From Sphagnum compactum (taxonomy: Eukaryota > Bryophyta > Sphagnopsida > Sphagnales), in contig OZ234495.1 in assembly GCA_965153455.1 (NCBI GenBank), positions 19,216,875 to 19,280,874 on the forward strand: 64,000 nt of DNA. Reading direction: 5' to 3'. This document shows positions 1 through 12,130 of this stretch, one piece after another; the stretch's first letter is position 1, and each line of letters begins with the position of its first letter. The translations under genes were made by a program, and so were the position numbers. The notes under the pieces are model-generated. The model saw only the letters and a list, made by a program, of their open reading frames with translations. It made no database searches and was not told the origin of the DNA.

Positions 1-423
1 CCAGATGCGCGTGCTACTCTCGGGAACACGATTCCGGGGGTTTTGAACACAAGCTCGGTTCCGTAAGACATCGTCTGCTCTGTTCCCTAAGACAATCTTC
101 CGATTCCTAGAAGCTGTCGTTGGGAGTTCAGGCGACTCCTTTTTCTCTCTCTCTGTGCCTCCTTCCGTTGCATCGCCTTATGCGCTGTTGTCGCTCGTTC
201 ATAGCGGCACGGCCGGGAACTCGGGAGATTCCTTCGTGGCCTTTTGTTTCCGGTAAGAGCAAGTCCTTTGAAGAGCACAGGGACTGTGTTGAGCAGGCGT
301 GTTCTGGGGGCAAGGATATCCTCGCTTTTGTCAATTAGCAACCGGGCAAAAGCTTTTATCGGCGGCAGAAGGAAGGATCAGCAGTTTTCACTGCAGTTTA
401 GGTGTGGATTGAGCAGTAGCTCA

Positions 424-3400
424 ATGTCTTGCTTTCCGTGCCTGCGGACAAGGGTAAAAGAGGACAGCAGCAAAGTTGCAAGTATTTCTGGTGAGTGTTT
501 TTCTTGCATACCTATTATTGCAGAGTCTTCAAGAGTGTCTGTGCGTTTGCAAATCCTTTCTTTCTGCACAGTGTGTGTTGCACAAACATGGTTTCTATCT
601 GGATCCAATTAGCTTCAGTTGAAGCCTTGTACTAGCACCCAGCGTTGTGTGTTGCCTGATCTCTAGTTAGAGGATCACATGTCCTCATGCACAATATAAG
701 GGCAGTTTCATGCAGTCAGGTGTAAAGTGGAAACACTTGCAGAACACAAAGAAGAACACATTTTTGTTTATAAGTATGAAAATAAAAATAAAAACAAATA
801 AAAATTTCAGCTCTCTTGATACACACCTAGAACTGCCCTGGAACAACCATATGAAGCATGCAATCACAATGGGCAGAATCAGTCTTCACATGAGCATTAT
901 AAGCTTACACTTGATGATGGGAGTTCTTGGTGCATGTTTTTCGAGGGAATCACCATAACAGAGCTTCTGAGAATCAAATAACTCTGAGAATACAGTGCAT
1001 GCATGTACTCATAGTTGTTCCTATGCTGCGGTGATTTGTTTTTGCTTTGTAGTCAATAATTCAGAGGTGACCCAAGATGGGTCAACTGCAAGTCCCCGTG
1101 GATTGCCACCAAAGGCTGTTGGTGCTTTATCCTTTACAATGGCCGAGCTAAACAGGATGACATCAAATTTCTCTGAATCACACAAGATTGGTCAAGGAGG
1201 CTTTGGTTCTGTGTATCAAGGGAAGCTCCATGATGGTCGACTAGTTGCCATTAAGCGAGCCAAAAAGGTAGTACTTCCCTTGTGGCCAAGTGTGACACTG
1301 CTTCCTGACAAGGACACTGGATAACCCAAGAGGGCCCCATTTGTGGTGTGGACATGGGGTTATTCTGGAGACGGTTGTCTTGTTGCGGTGTGAATTTGAT
1401 AAGTGAGTTGGAAGTGCTCCTGATATCAAAGGAATTGGGATCTGCATTGAAACTTGATTTTCAAATTGTTTTTTCCCATGTGCCTAGAATTCGGAATTAG
1501 TGATGGGAGGGTTATCATGTTATTCAGTTGATTGGTCACAGGTTAAACTTACCCACGTGATCTGATGATTCTCTGTGAGGTCTTGCATTGGTGATATGAG
1601 TCTCTACATTATTTTATGAGAACTGTGTAGGCCGTGAGGATGTTAATTTTGACTTCTTCCCTTCAAGAAGACCCAAGACTGATGTTTGTATTGTGTGGAT
1701 GGCAGGAGGTATTTGAGACACGGGTTTCAACTGAGTTTGAGAATGAGGTTAACATGCTTTCACAGGTGGAGCACTTGAATCTTGTGAAGCTTATAGGCTA
1801 CTTGGAGGAAGGAGATGAGCGAATCTTAGTCACTGAGTATGTGACCAATGGGAACCTCCGCCGGCACCTTGATGGTACACTTGTCATGAAGACATACATG
1901 TGTATTAAGCAATGACTTATGCAGAGAGGTTAACCTGATCCTGTGAATAAGGAGGTTTAATATGTAGGGGAGGGAGATCATGCATACAGTTAAGTTTGTT
2001 TGAGCATTCAGGAAGAGAAGTATGATGTTGATGCAGGTCCACCTGATGGAGTAATCCTGGACATGAGCACACGCCTGGATATCGCAATTGATATTGCCCA
2101 TGCCCTCACATATCTCCATTATTATACAGGTACACCAGAATTCACACAGATAAAGTTTGTAATAGTATCTTGCAAATTTGAAGAATCTAAATGTCCATTT
2201 GGTTAGCACACTGCTCTAGGTGTCACTTCACAAACTGAAGTCTATCAATGTCATGGGTTCCCTGGTATCTAATAGATGCATGAACATTCACATCTGAGCA
2301 TCACTATTGAGGTCTCAATTTGAGCAGGAATCCTCGATTACTACTTTCTGTCTATAGAACCGGATACCAGTATACTATTGAACATCCATGAATGTACAGA
2401 AGCAGGTAGAATTCCAGGAGACTAAGAGGACTGGACATTTGGGGCAATGTGTTCTGTGCAGATAGACCTATAATCCATCGAGATGTGAAGTCTTCCAACA
2501 TCTTACTCACTGAATCAAATCGTGCAAAGGTTGCTGATTTTGGGTTCTCCCGTGCTGGCCCGTCAGAACTTGGGTCCACCCATGTCTCCACTCAAGTGAA
2601 GGGCACTGCTGGTTACCTTGACCCTGAGTATTTGACAACATATCAACTGAATGTGAAGAGTGATGTGTATTCTTTTGGAATTTTACTCATAGAACTCTTC
2701 ACGGGGAGGCGACCAATAGAGATCAATAGGCCCAGTGATGAACGTGTCACTGTGAGATGGGTATGATGAATGCTGTGTTACTGTTGCTCAGTGCTGGCAT
2801 TCTGTACTTGTTTTCAAGAATTTAAGGTATGGAGAAGCAAGAGTCTTCAAGATAAATCTTTTGGCATCATAGCTAACATCTGTTCAAGTTGCTTGTGACA
2901 GGCTTTCACAAAGTTTGTGGATGGGAAGCTGAGACACATCCTGGATCCAAATATAAGGAAGACAGCTACAGTCATGGGAATACTGCCTGGCTTGTTTGAG
3001 TTGGCCATCTCATGTGTTGCCCCCTCGAAGATTGAGCGGCCCAACATGAAAGAGGTGCAAGAAAGCCTGTGGAACATCAGAAAAGCATACCAAGCAGCAT
3101 TAAATCATCAGCGAGAGAATCAGGTTGAGAGACAGGAGTCTGCTGATCTTGAGAGTGTCAGGAGCCCTAGAAATGGGGGCTCAGAGAGGGCTGACAGTGC
3201 AAAGCCCAGGCGGTCTGAGGACCGCGAGAGTTCCAGGTTTCGGTCTAGTAGACTGTCTGAATCAGAGACTGTTAGACCAGCTTCAGGTCAGAGTGGTTCT
3301 GAGAAAATTGAAAGTGGCAGGTCAAGGAGGCAATCTGAATCAGAGAGCACCAGAAATCATAGACTTACTGGGTCACCTGAGCCTGCTGACCTCTACAGTC

Positions 3401-3441
3401 CTCACAATGATAGACCCTTGGATGCACTTCATGATCCTTAA
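424..3441 (+). CDS. CRCK-type receptor-like cytoplasmic kinase
   Basis: Exons are 424-490, 1053-1267, 1706-1874, 2037-2129, 2462-2760 and 2902-3441. All introns are GT-AG and phases agree, giving 460 aa. The N-terminus MSCFPC carries cysteines suited to S-acylation and there is no membrane segment. The kinase domain covers about residues 50-345: Gly-loop GQGGFGSVY (69-77), ATP-binding Lys in AIKRAKK (K90), HRDVKSSN (catalytic D189), DFG (207-209) and [10 protein letters not shown] in the activation segment. All catalytic residues are present, so it should be an active Ser/Thr kinase. The [15 protein letters not shown] and GRRPIE stretches resemble plant calmodulin-binding RLCKs (CRCK1-3), known for Ca2+/calmodulin-linked stress signalling. 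Calmodulin binding here is inferred from family, not seen. The tail (352-460) is rich in Ser, Arg and Glu with RSP/RRSE/SES-like runs and is probably disordered and phosphorylated. The ATG at 424 was chosen because its exon splices in phase into the kinase exon. Confidence 0.93.
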
Positions 3442-5280
3442 GTTGTTTTGAGCTAGTTTAGGAATGGGTTTCCTTTTTGTACTTTTTCACATCCTTTGTG
3501 CTAGCTTCAGGTGTCCCTGTGTTTAGGGACCTCAAATAAGCAACTCTGCTGTGGCCATCTCCGTTAGAAGGCGAAGAGGATGCTATGGAGTTCTGGGGTT
3601 AGTCAGCAATGTGTATTCTAAAAGTTTATTATCAGAAAGCTCAAGCAGCCAGCTGAGTAGCACCTGGGTTCAGCAGGTGAAATACATGAGCCAGTCCAAA
3701 AATTTCAGGGAGCAACCTTCATTAAACTTCACTGTTCTTTTATGAGGTATTTAGGTACACTGATTAAGTACATCCTAATGCTGGCTTTCATTGGATGCAG
3801 GCACTTTCATAGTGGGTCTGTATTCCTCCACACCCCTCTGTATATAGAGAGGTCTCAGGTGTGGAGTCTTTGGACAAAAAGCCAAGTTCTTTGAGAACTA
3901 TCTGATAGACGCATAATTGAGTAAGCAACACAGGTTTGTTCTTTTGTACAGAGACAGACAGGCATGTAGTCACTGTGTTGTAAATAGGATAGCATTGAAA
4001 GTTGCCTGGAAGCAAAGTTGTTGGACATAGCTGTTTGATGTAAATTGCAAATTTATATATCAATGCATTTCTGGAAATCTCATGGGTTTTGAGTGCTGCT
4101 ATGATGTTTGATCAGGTGTGTAAATAGTAAGTTGCTGACCCTAGGATTTGAAGATGCTGAGTGCATCTCTGCTGCTCTTCAGTATCGTCCATGAGCTGGG
4201 AGGTACAACATGTGAATGCAGGTGTGGCTGAATTGAATCCGATACAACTGATGTTATATAAGGAAGTTTGGAAGCTTTAATGTTTGACTGTACACATGTA
4301 GTAGCTTCCTGTTCTTGTTGTTAGCAATTTTCATGAGTGTTCATTGATGGTGTAGGGTTGAGAATTTGGTTATCAGCGCTTTTGCTCCACCCTTCACTTT
4401 TCATGGTTTATCCAAGTTCCAAATTAGGCAATGAGTTTATGTCTTTGTGAAAACCCTAACCCTCAATAAGGTGTGGGTTTTCCATGTGCCTTTTGTATCA
4501 AAAAATACTCAATGTATGTTTTGAGCATTTAATTTAGTTCAAGATTGTGTTGAAGTGAGTTAATTTGTGAATGGTGGAATGTTTACATTTGTAATTGAAT
4601 GCATGTGTTTGGTTTGGACTTAATAATGAAAATCATGCAAAATTTATTTTTTCTTAGTTGATAAATTTCATATATTGATATCATGCATTGAAAATACATT
4701 TGATACAGAGAAAAAATGTGAAATTCATTCATTCATAAATTCATATTTCATTCAGTAACTTAAATTTTCATGTGGTAAACATGTCATTAACACATGATAT
4801 ATTTATGTGTAAAATGTATGAACAAATGTTTCATTTGCAAGGCCTACTTTTTCTAGGAATTCCAAAGGCTACATTATTGCTAATTTGGCCTATCAACAAA
4901 TCATCTAAAAATTTCATAAGTCTAAATAAATCAATAAACTTTTGAAATTGGCAATATTAACAGATCATATAAAAATAATAACCACATTAAATGAAATGAC
5001 CAACTTTTTATTTTATTTATATTGGCACTTTAACTTTATTGTTATTAAGCATTTGAAATTTTCTCAAAATGGATTTTATGTGTATTTCTCAAATTTTGCA
5101 AGTGTATTTGGAACATAAGCACCTGGTGACACGTCATATTTCCACGTCAGGTATGGTGTTACTCCTACCTCTATGTGTGAATGTGGCAGTACTTTTGTTG
5201 TGTCTAACCTTTGACTTAACCGTCGGTTAACTCCAAGTGGGTTAAGTGTTAAGTTCAGGTATGAACGGAGTTTTTTTTGG
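3442..5280. other. 3' UTR and AT-rich spacer, no gene seen
   Basis: The first part (to about 4400) is probably 3' UTR of the upstream kinase gene. From about 4500 the sequence is strongly AT-rich with short direct AT repeats and no ORF with coding character. Confidence 0.6.
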
Positions 5281-5290
5281 ATGCCCTCTC

Positions 5291-5318
5291 GTTTAGGGTT
5301 CAGGGTTTAGGGTTTAAG
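5291..5318 (-). promoter_or_regulatory. Telo-box cluster upstream of RNASEH2C
   Basis: The stretch contains repeated TTTAGGGTT units, which read AAACCCTAA on the other strand, about 80-105 bp upstream of the chosen RNASEH2C start. Such telo-boxes are common in plant promoters and 5' UTRs of housekeeping and replication genes. Similar short runs occur at 24585-24600 and 25350-25375 around another gene, so this may simply be promoter or UTR composition. A regulatory role is inferred. Confidence 0.4.
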
Positions 5319-5396
5319 GCTTTCACTGGCGCAGTGGAAGCAGACGAAAGAAGCTTTGGTGAGATTTTGATTTTCCAGGATTCCGGATCTCCTCCA

Positions 5397-6932
5397 ATGG
5401 ATGCCAATGCCAGAGCTGAGGAAGGAGGAAGGAGGAGAGACAGACAAGGATGTGTTGGGGTAATAAGGGAGTCGCTAGGAGATTCTGATCCCTACTCTGA
5501 GAATGCAATGCATCTGCTTCCTTGCTGCATCAACTACACAGGCCCTGCTGAGGTCTCTACTTACTTCAAGCCCACAGAAATGGGTAAGCGTCGTACCCTT
5601 TTTCTTTCTTCCTCGCTTTGGGTGGCGTGCGTTTGTTTCAAAGGTGTTTTTACAAGCAAGTTTTACGGTCAAGGTTATTATTTTCCTGAAACCCCTTGCT
5701 AAACCCTAATTCTTGAACTATATACTCCGCGGTTTTCAAGTCATATCGATGACCCCTAACCATGAATTTCTAGATCTGGTATTATTGTCAGTCATGAATG
5801 TGTGTGTGTGTTCTTCTGGAATTGTCGTTCCTTAACGTGTCTTCTTTTTGTGTAGGGTTGAATGAGGAAGGTATTGAAATGAAGAAGGCAGCATTTCGTG
5901 GAAGGAGATTAATGGGGTCCACTCTTACAATTCCTGATGGTTACCAAGGTGCCAAGCTAAACCCTAAACCCTCAGTGGCTTGTGCAATTTTTTGGGCATT
6001 CAACAACTACTGAGCTGAATATAATGCAGGCTTTGTTATGAACAAGGAGCAACGTCAAAGTTCAGGAAGACGGAAAGGAACTGATAGTTGTTCCAAGACC
6101 CAAGAATATGATGAGTGGGAAGCAAAGTCAGCTTTCCAACAACTGACATACTGGAATCATGACACTTTTCCATCATCTGCTGACCCGCTTCACTTGTGTT
6201 TTGATTGGCTCCCTCTTTCTGCAGCTGTGCGTCTCCCTCTTTCCATTCTTATCGTCGTTTCCATGCCTGACACACAGTTTCTCGTTCTTTCATTCATCTT
6301 GCCATTGCTTCCACAAATGTGACAGAAACTGATTATGTGGATTTTGCATAATTGTTTGTCCAGATTTTTGTTCTGGTTTATTATTTATTATCTAGCACCC
6401 ACCATTGGGAGATGATGACGTCGTCAGTGGGTAGTCATGGCACTGCATCACTGCTATTTGTGATGAAGGTGACAGTCTGGTACTTTGTGAGTGACTGTCA
6501 TAAGGTTATGATTGCACTTGCTGTCATTTTACCTTCAACTTCTTGTTGTTGTTTTTGTGGAGATTTCTCTGGAATTTCAGGGATTTTTCATTCATCTTGC
6601 CAGCCTCAATAGGAAATTTGAACTTATGTCAGCTTCACTGGGGCCTGGTTGCCACATGTTTGGATAAGCTGCAATTTTATCTTCATCAAGGTGAATATTT
6701 GAAAGTTTCATATGCAACTAGCAGATTCATGGGAGCATTTCGGCAGAGGAGGTGGCAGCCATGGCCAAGGAGCAAGGGATTCTACTTCCTGGTAAAGCTT
6801 TCCATACACAATTGTTCTTTACTTTAATAATGAATGTTTGGTGGGTATGTTCCTGTGGATTGTATTAATATGGGTGGTGGACTGTTTACCACAGGACTGG
6901 TGCCAGGAGCCAAGCGGAAGTCTTCAAGTTAG
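5397..6932 (+). CDS. RNASEH2C: Ribonuclease H2 subunit C
   Basis: Exons are 5397-5583, 5856-5948, 6030-6226, 6725-6791 and 6895-6932, in phase with GT-AG introns, giving 193 aa (human family member about 164 aa). The family marks appear in order: HLLPC (39-43), a YFKPTE strand, AAFRGRRLMGS, IPDGYQGFVM, then AFQQLTYWNHDTFPS and WLPLSAAIHGSISAEE near the end. The AAIHG join across the third intron uses a GTGCGT donor and restores the conserved C-terminal helix. RNase H2 removes ribonucleotides from DNA and RNA:DNA hybrids in the nucleus. Subunit C has no catalytic residues and forms a scaffold with subunit B around catalytic subunit A. A reading frame runs upstream to 5277 but begins TTG. The ATG at 5397 is the first usable start. 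The short tail PGAKRKSSS is basic. Confidence 0.93.
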
Positions 6933-7034
6933 ATTTGGAGCTACTCAAGAAAGTTTTGGTGTAATTTTCTTGTGAACTTATTCCACTTATTTGACTCTTC
7001 ATGTACTACCTGGTGTAAATGCTATGCCAGAAAG

Positions 7035-7178
7035 AAAGGGTTCTCTGATGGAAGGGTCTTCTGATAGAACATGTAATTTTGCAAAGGGTTCTCTAATAGA
7101 AGGGTCTTGTGATAGAACTTGTAATTTTGCAAAGGGCTCTCTGAGAGAAGGGTCTTCTGATAGAACATGCATTCTTGC
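7035..7178. repeat. 48-bp tandem repeat, three copies
   Basis: Three contiguous 48-bp units (7035-7082, 7083-7130, 7131-7178) begin AAAGGGTTCTCT and carry AAGGGTCTTCTGATAGAAC-type sequence with a few substitutions. The unit is a multiple of three, so the + frame reads as a 16-residue repeat. The array starts about 100 bp after the RNASEH2C stop and probably lies in its 3' UTR. Confidence 0.85.
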
Positions 7179-7929
7179 AATGTTCACAGTTATTGAGAGT
7201 TGGGTTGGTGACCCAACTAGTCTGATTTGGTAGGAACTGTGTAAAGATGGCTCATGGAATTTAGTACTCTAGAAGTGCTGATGAAAATAGAAGTTCCACA
7301 AATTGGGTTTTCATTGAATATGTGGTTGCCATGTAAAAACAATCTTCAAGTTTTGCTCTATTTGGAGGCCTGTTTGAACAGCAGAGTTGCACATCTTTTG
7401 AGCACCTCATGCTGATGCGTATCTGTGGTGCTTGTGGTGTGGTCAACAGGATATGTGGTAAAAACAATCCTCCTTTCGTAATTCAAAAGATATTTCAAAC
7501 GTTGGATATATTGAACATATGTGATGGAGTGGACACTAATGTCTCTCATGTCTCTAAATCTGACCACACATATCACTTTGTACATGCACAGTTTTTAGGT
7601 TAAAAATGTTTGATGTGTGGAACAAGGTTATACTCTATACCTGGCATTATGATTAATTCTGCTGAAATCTTAGAACCCAATGAACACAAAAGTTCTTCCA
7701 CTGAGGGATAACTTGGATTTCAAACACACTTTTAATTACCAAAACTTTAACAATCAAAATTAGTGTACATGTGCAACCTAATATACACCCAAGAGCATAT
7801 AAAACCAATGCTTGGTTCTAAACGACCACCTTTCTTTATCAATCAACTCATACTCTCAAAGTAACACCTGATAGTGGCTTGCCCTATTTACATTCCTAAC
7901 TTACACAAAGAAATGGTTCTCATGTAAAT
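7179..7929. other. Convergent 3' flanks, no gene seen
   Basis: This short spacer separates RNASEH2C (+) from the metallo-beta-lactamase gene (-), so it should hold both 3' UTRs. Only short non-conserved ORFs occur. Confidence 0.6.
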
Positions 7930-10900
7930 TTACATGGACTCCTTTTCGATTAGCTTGCGAAGAGCTACATTTTTCTCCTCAACAGTATTAAAATGATGCA
8001 TATATCCATGACCTGCAAAAACCCACCCACAGGGGTTGGAAGTCTTGTATGTGCTGTGTCAAAAGCATAGACAGAAGTTTGCTTGAGTAAGAATTAGTAC
8101 TGCAAAATGGATTGCTCTGAACATTTTCATCTGAAGAAGCAAACACAGAACCCAGTGATTATTTCCATGTCAAGAAAAATTTCATCACAATTACCCTTCA
8201 CATTAGCCAAGTTGTGACTGCATAGAAAGACAAACATACCAGGTAGAACCCAAGTGAAGTCATAGGGGAGAAGGGCCCGAATACTCTCGATTTGCAGACG
8301 CACTGCAACAGAGAAGTTATGAGATAAAACACTCTTTTAGCACCAACCCCTCAAGTGTTAAAAAACACCTAAGAGGCTACACTTCTCCAGTTGCCATCAT
8401 CCAGGAAAAAAAAGGCATTGTCACAATTAACACAATCAAATAAGGTCCTACTGCAAAAACAAGACATACCACTGTACCAATTGTGGACCCGATCCATCAT
8501 CAATTCCGTGCCATTGCCCATTAAATGATCGCCTGTGAAAAGAGCCCCCTTTGTCTTATACCAGAGCGAGACACATGCCTGCCAATATTAAACCATTTGG
8601 AGAACACCAACAAAACATCAAAACTGGGTTGTGATCAGATTTAGATTAATTGCCTGGAAGTTCTTTCCTCCACAGGTCCAACAGCTACTTACCAGATGGT
8701 TTGAATAATTCTTTCTTCCTTGTTTTCAAATCCTGGAGCTCATCAGCTGATAATAGAAATTGCTCAATAAACACACTATGATTGGATTCTGCAACACTAG
8801 AAAGGTGTACATGTGCAATATTTCCACACTTGACTTTTCGAGTTCTGCTTCTTATTTGTAATGTTATTGTACAACTGGCTGTTGGTGGTGGCTATATCCT
8901 ACACACCTCAGTATGGCCTGGGTTGAAAATAAGCTCAATGTCAGGTGCTAAGCTCCAAGGGCCCTCCCCTTGTAACTTCATCTCCACTTCTGCTGTTGAC
9001 CATGTCACCTAAATTCATGCCAAAAAAAAAACACCCCACACATAATCTTAGAACCATATGCAGACTGACTTCAAATCATTGCCAGTAGTCAAGTTTCTGT
9101 AAACAGTAACTTCCAAGACCTCATTTATTAAGACATTGATAAACTATCCATTTAGATATAGAAAGACCCAATTAGCAAAACTATCCATTTAGTTATAGAA
9201 AGACCCACTTAGCAAATAATTACAGGATTGAGCACTCTGTGTCGCCGATAAAATCTATTCCTTTTATAGGGCTCAGGGTCATGACAATCACCTGGGAGGA
9301 ATATGCATGCAACTACTGGCAACATGCCTTGTGAAAATTGTTTTAGAATCTCAGATACCATATGTTCAGTTTTGTATAAATGACAAGATTCTCCAAATTG
9401 GAAGTTGGTGTAGGAGATGTAAGAGTTCAAACAACAAACTGCGTTCAAGCTGTGTCACATCATCAAGGACTGATAATAGTACAAGGATCAATGTGTCAGA
9501 TCAGATAGTGAAGATTGTCCCATACCTCACGTTCATGCAAAATTCTCTCACACTTGAAGTGTTCTTGCCATTTCTTATGATCTGCAACATCATCTCTGTG
9601 TGCATACAAGTCACCTCCCACACGCTCAGAAACCTCATACATTACTGGCTATGTAGCATGTATGCCTTTGCAATTGGTCAGGATGTGACCAGCAGTCAGT
9701 CAGCCTACAGTGTTTGTGGGTTCACAAACACACCAGTATCTGGGCCAAATATAACTTAAACCCACAGTTAAGAGAATTCACAAATGGATTCAGCAACCAG
9801 ACCTGTGTGTAAGAAACATATAGCGCACACCACCCATGGCCTCCATCCGTTTTGCCAATTGCACAGAATATCGAGGACTGCAACATTTCAAGTTTTAACT
9901 GAGATGCATAAGAGTCATCAAATCAAGACTTGGCACTTTCAAAAACCATCAGGCTCAATTGAAAGACTGCTCTACAAAAGAATAACTTGACACAAACCCA
10001 AGTAAGTGGAACAGATTTTAGAGTTGCACCTGTCAACCAAAATATTGCCACCAGGCTTGACAATAAAGCATGAAGTTGCCCCAAAAGATGCTTCAGAATG
10101 ATACCCACAATGGTACACTCCCTACATTGAGCCAAATGTCACCACAGTGGACCCAAAACAATATGAATCACTTAGGATAGAGCACTGCAGGTACTTGTGA
10201 GGCACAAGTTCTTTTAGGGTTTTAGGGTGTGAGGAGAAAGCTCTCACATTTGTATACTCTGCAGAATCTTGGAACCTAGTGAAAGGAAGTGTCAGAAGCT
10301 ATCTCTGCCCTAAAATTTTCTCACAGTATTTGCACATCCAATAAATTCTTCCTCCACCCACATATTGCTAACTAGTCCTTGGGTAATTGCTTCAATTCTT
10401 GTTATGAATTACTGTTGGGTTATTGCTCATAATCCTACATTTCTCTCTAAGCCCTGTCCACCCAAAGGGTAGGGAAGGAAACTCAGGATGACACAGATTA
10501 AGAAGCAGATTTTGAAGACTTGTGGATCACAACATAATAAATACCCAGAGAGTTGGATGGAAATTTACCTCAATTGTATTGGGATCAATTGCAAGTGGAA
10601 AGGAATCATGTGCCATTTTGATATCAGTGGGAGGCTCTCTTGTATGGATTGATGCTGTTGGACACGACAACAATGCCTGTGGTATCCCTTCCACTCTTAG
10701 AATCATGTAACATACATCAAGTACAGTTGAAAAGTTTGAACTCTTGGGAAAACTACCAGATATCAAATCAAAGGGCTGAACAATGGAAAAATACTTGCCT
10801 AAGATATGTGCAATTACTTACAAAACCTGAAAAAAACACCATTCTCCTACAGAATCAATTGTCATGAACAGAAATGAATGGTGCACTACCTGCAGTGCAC

Positions 10901-12130
10901 TAAGGCGCTCCTCATCAGAAGATGGCTGATTGTATACAATTGATTGTTGACCCAATCTGCTATATACAGTCTGCATGTCCACAAACACATGAGATCATGC
11001 TCACACTCTGGAAAATACAACACAATAAGCTGCACTACTAAATGGGCAGTGATCAACTGAGAACATCACAATAGTCATCAATTACTCGAAATCAATCATA
11101 GATTCAGATGTGTCATCAGAGAATTGGATCGATCAGAGAATGTTTCAGTCTACAGAAACAAACAACATAGAAATAAAGAACTCTAGAGAAAAAACATAGA
11201 ATCAAAGAAGAATCTGCACAAGTGCAAATATGGTAATTATCACCACAACATCTCATTCCCTTGCAAGTGACTGACTTTGTGGGGGAAAAAAAAGTAGTAG
11301 ATGTTTCAGTTCTGGGTCTTTGAATCACCAAATATGCTAGCATGCTAAATACAGTGCCACAGTAAAATAAAAAATAAAATGAAGCTTGCCGTGTGGAAAT
11401 GAACATACAGGTGTCATCATCCGGCATACATTACAATCAATGCACGTATGATCTGCCATGATCAAAATACACACAAAAATAAAAACTATGATCAGAACAA
11501 TTTGATTCACATGTACATTCCTTCAAGATCTAGTGACTGACCTACTTTGATCCTAAACCCTACATTTCCACGTTCACAATTCTCAGCTCTGGTGACTAAC
11601 CTACTTAAACCCTAAATCCTACAATTCCACATCCACTCTGGCGTGTGGTAGTGCTTGTCTCTCAGGCTCAGAATTTGGTATCTATGGTGTGGCAAATTTC
11701 CTGGTAAATGTTTGAAAGCCAAAGATCAGAGTTCCAAAATCATCCAGCAAGAAGGATTTCAGAAAAAAAGGATTTGGCAATTCGTACATGTAGAATGAAA
11801 CAATTTACTGACTGAATCATGTACTATTAGCTAGTGAGCTGCCCTACAGAAATGGATCCAAACAAATGACATACCCACATAGAAATCTCCATCGACATTT
11901 TCTGGCCGTGGAGAACGTTTTGACAATTTGGCCCCACGAGTAGTGGGTGTTGCTGCTGTTGCGCTGATTACCGGAACAACACCAACTCTGCTCCTCTCTT
12001 TCTGCTGCTGCTGCTGATTATGGCGGCCACTACTAGTATTACTACTATTCCGAAAGAAGCTAGCTGGATGGGTACTGAGCTGATGAGATACCAAAGACCC
12101 AGAGCGTGAGATCACACTAGTCTCCATCAT
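7930..12130 (-). CDS. Metallo-beta-lactamase-fold protein with N-terminal CxxCxxC motif, probably plastidial
   Basis: Eleven exons on the minus strand, from the 5' end: 12130-11875, 11452-11409, 10970-10890, 10676-10569, 10121-10030, 9877-9803, 9595-9526, 9008-8907, 8578-8470, 8302-8240, 8012-7930. All are in phase and give 360 aa. Residues 1-70 are Ser/Thr/Arg-rich with a poly-Gln run and look like a plastid transit peptide. [10 protein letters not shown] (86-95) supplies CxxCxxC, as in half of a 4Fe-4S ferredoxin site. The hydrolase core shows H-x-D-D-V-A-D-H (218-225), a variant of the HxHxDH metal motif, then GHT (273-275), TGDH (291-294) and PGH (333-335). Arabidopsis At4g33540-like proteins and cyanobacterial relatives share this layout, which suggests plastid ancestry. 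The substrate is unknown. An upstream in-frame TTG is not a likely start; ATG 12130 or 12127 is. Confidence 0.92.
9143..9216. repeat. 37-bp direct duplication in an intron
   Basis: Two adjacent 37-bp units (9143-9179, 9180-9216) start ACTATCCATTTAG and end AGCAAA, with two differences. They lie in an intron of the metallo-beta-lactamase-fold gene. Confidence 0.8.

Noticed and set aside
5277-5396. Upstream extension of the RNASEH2C frame
   Set aside because: It starts with TTG, runs through telo-box sequence and has no family similarity. The first ATG in frame is 5397.
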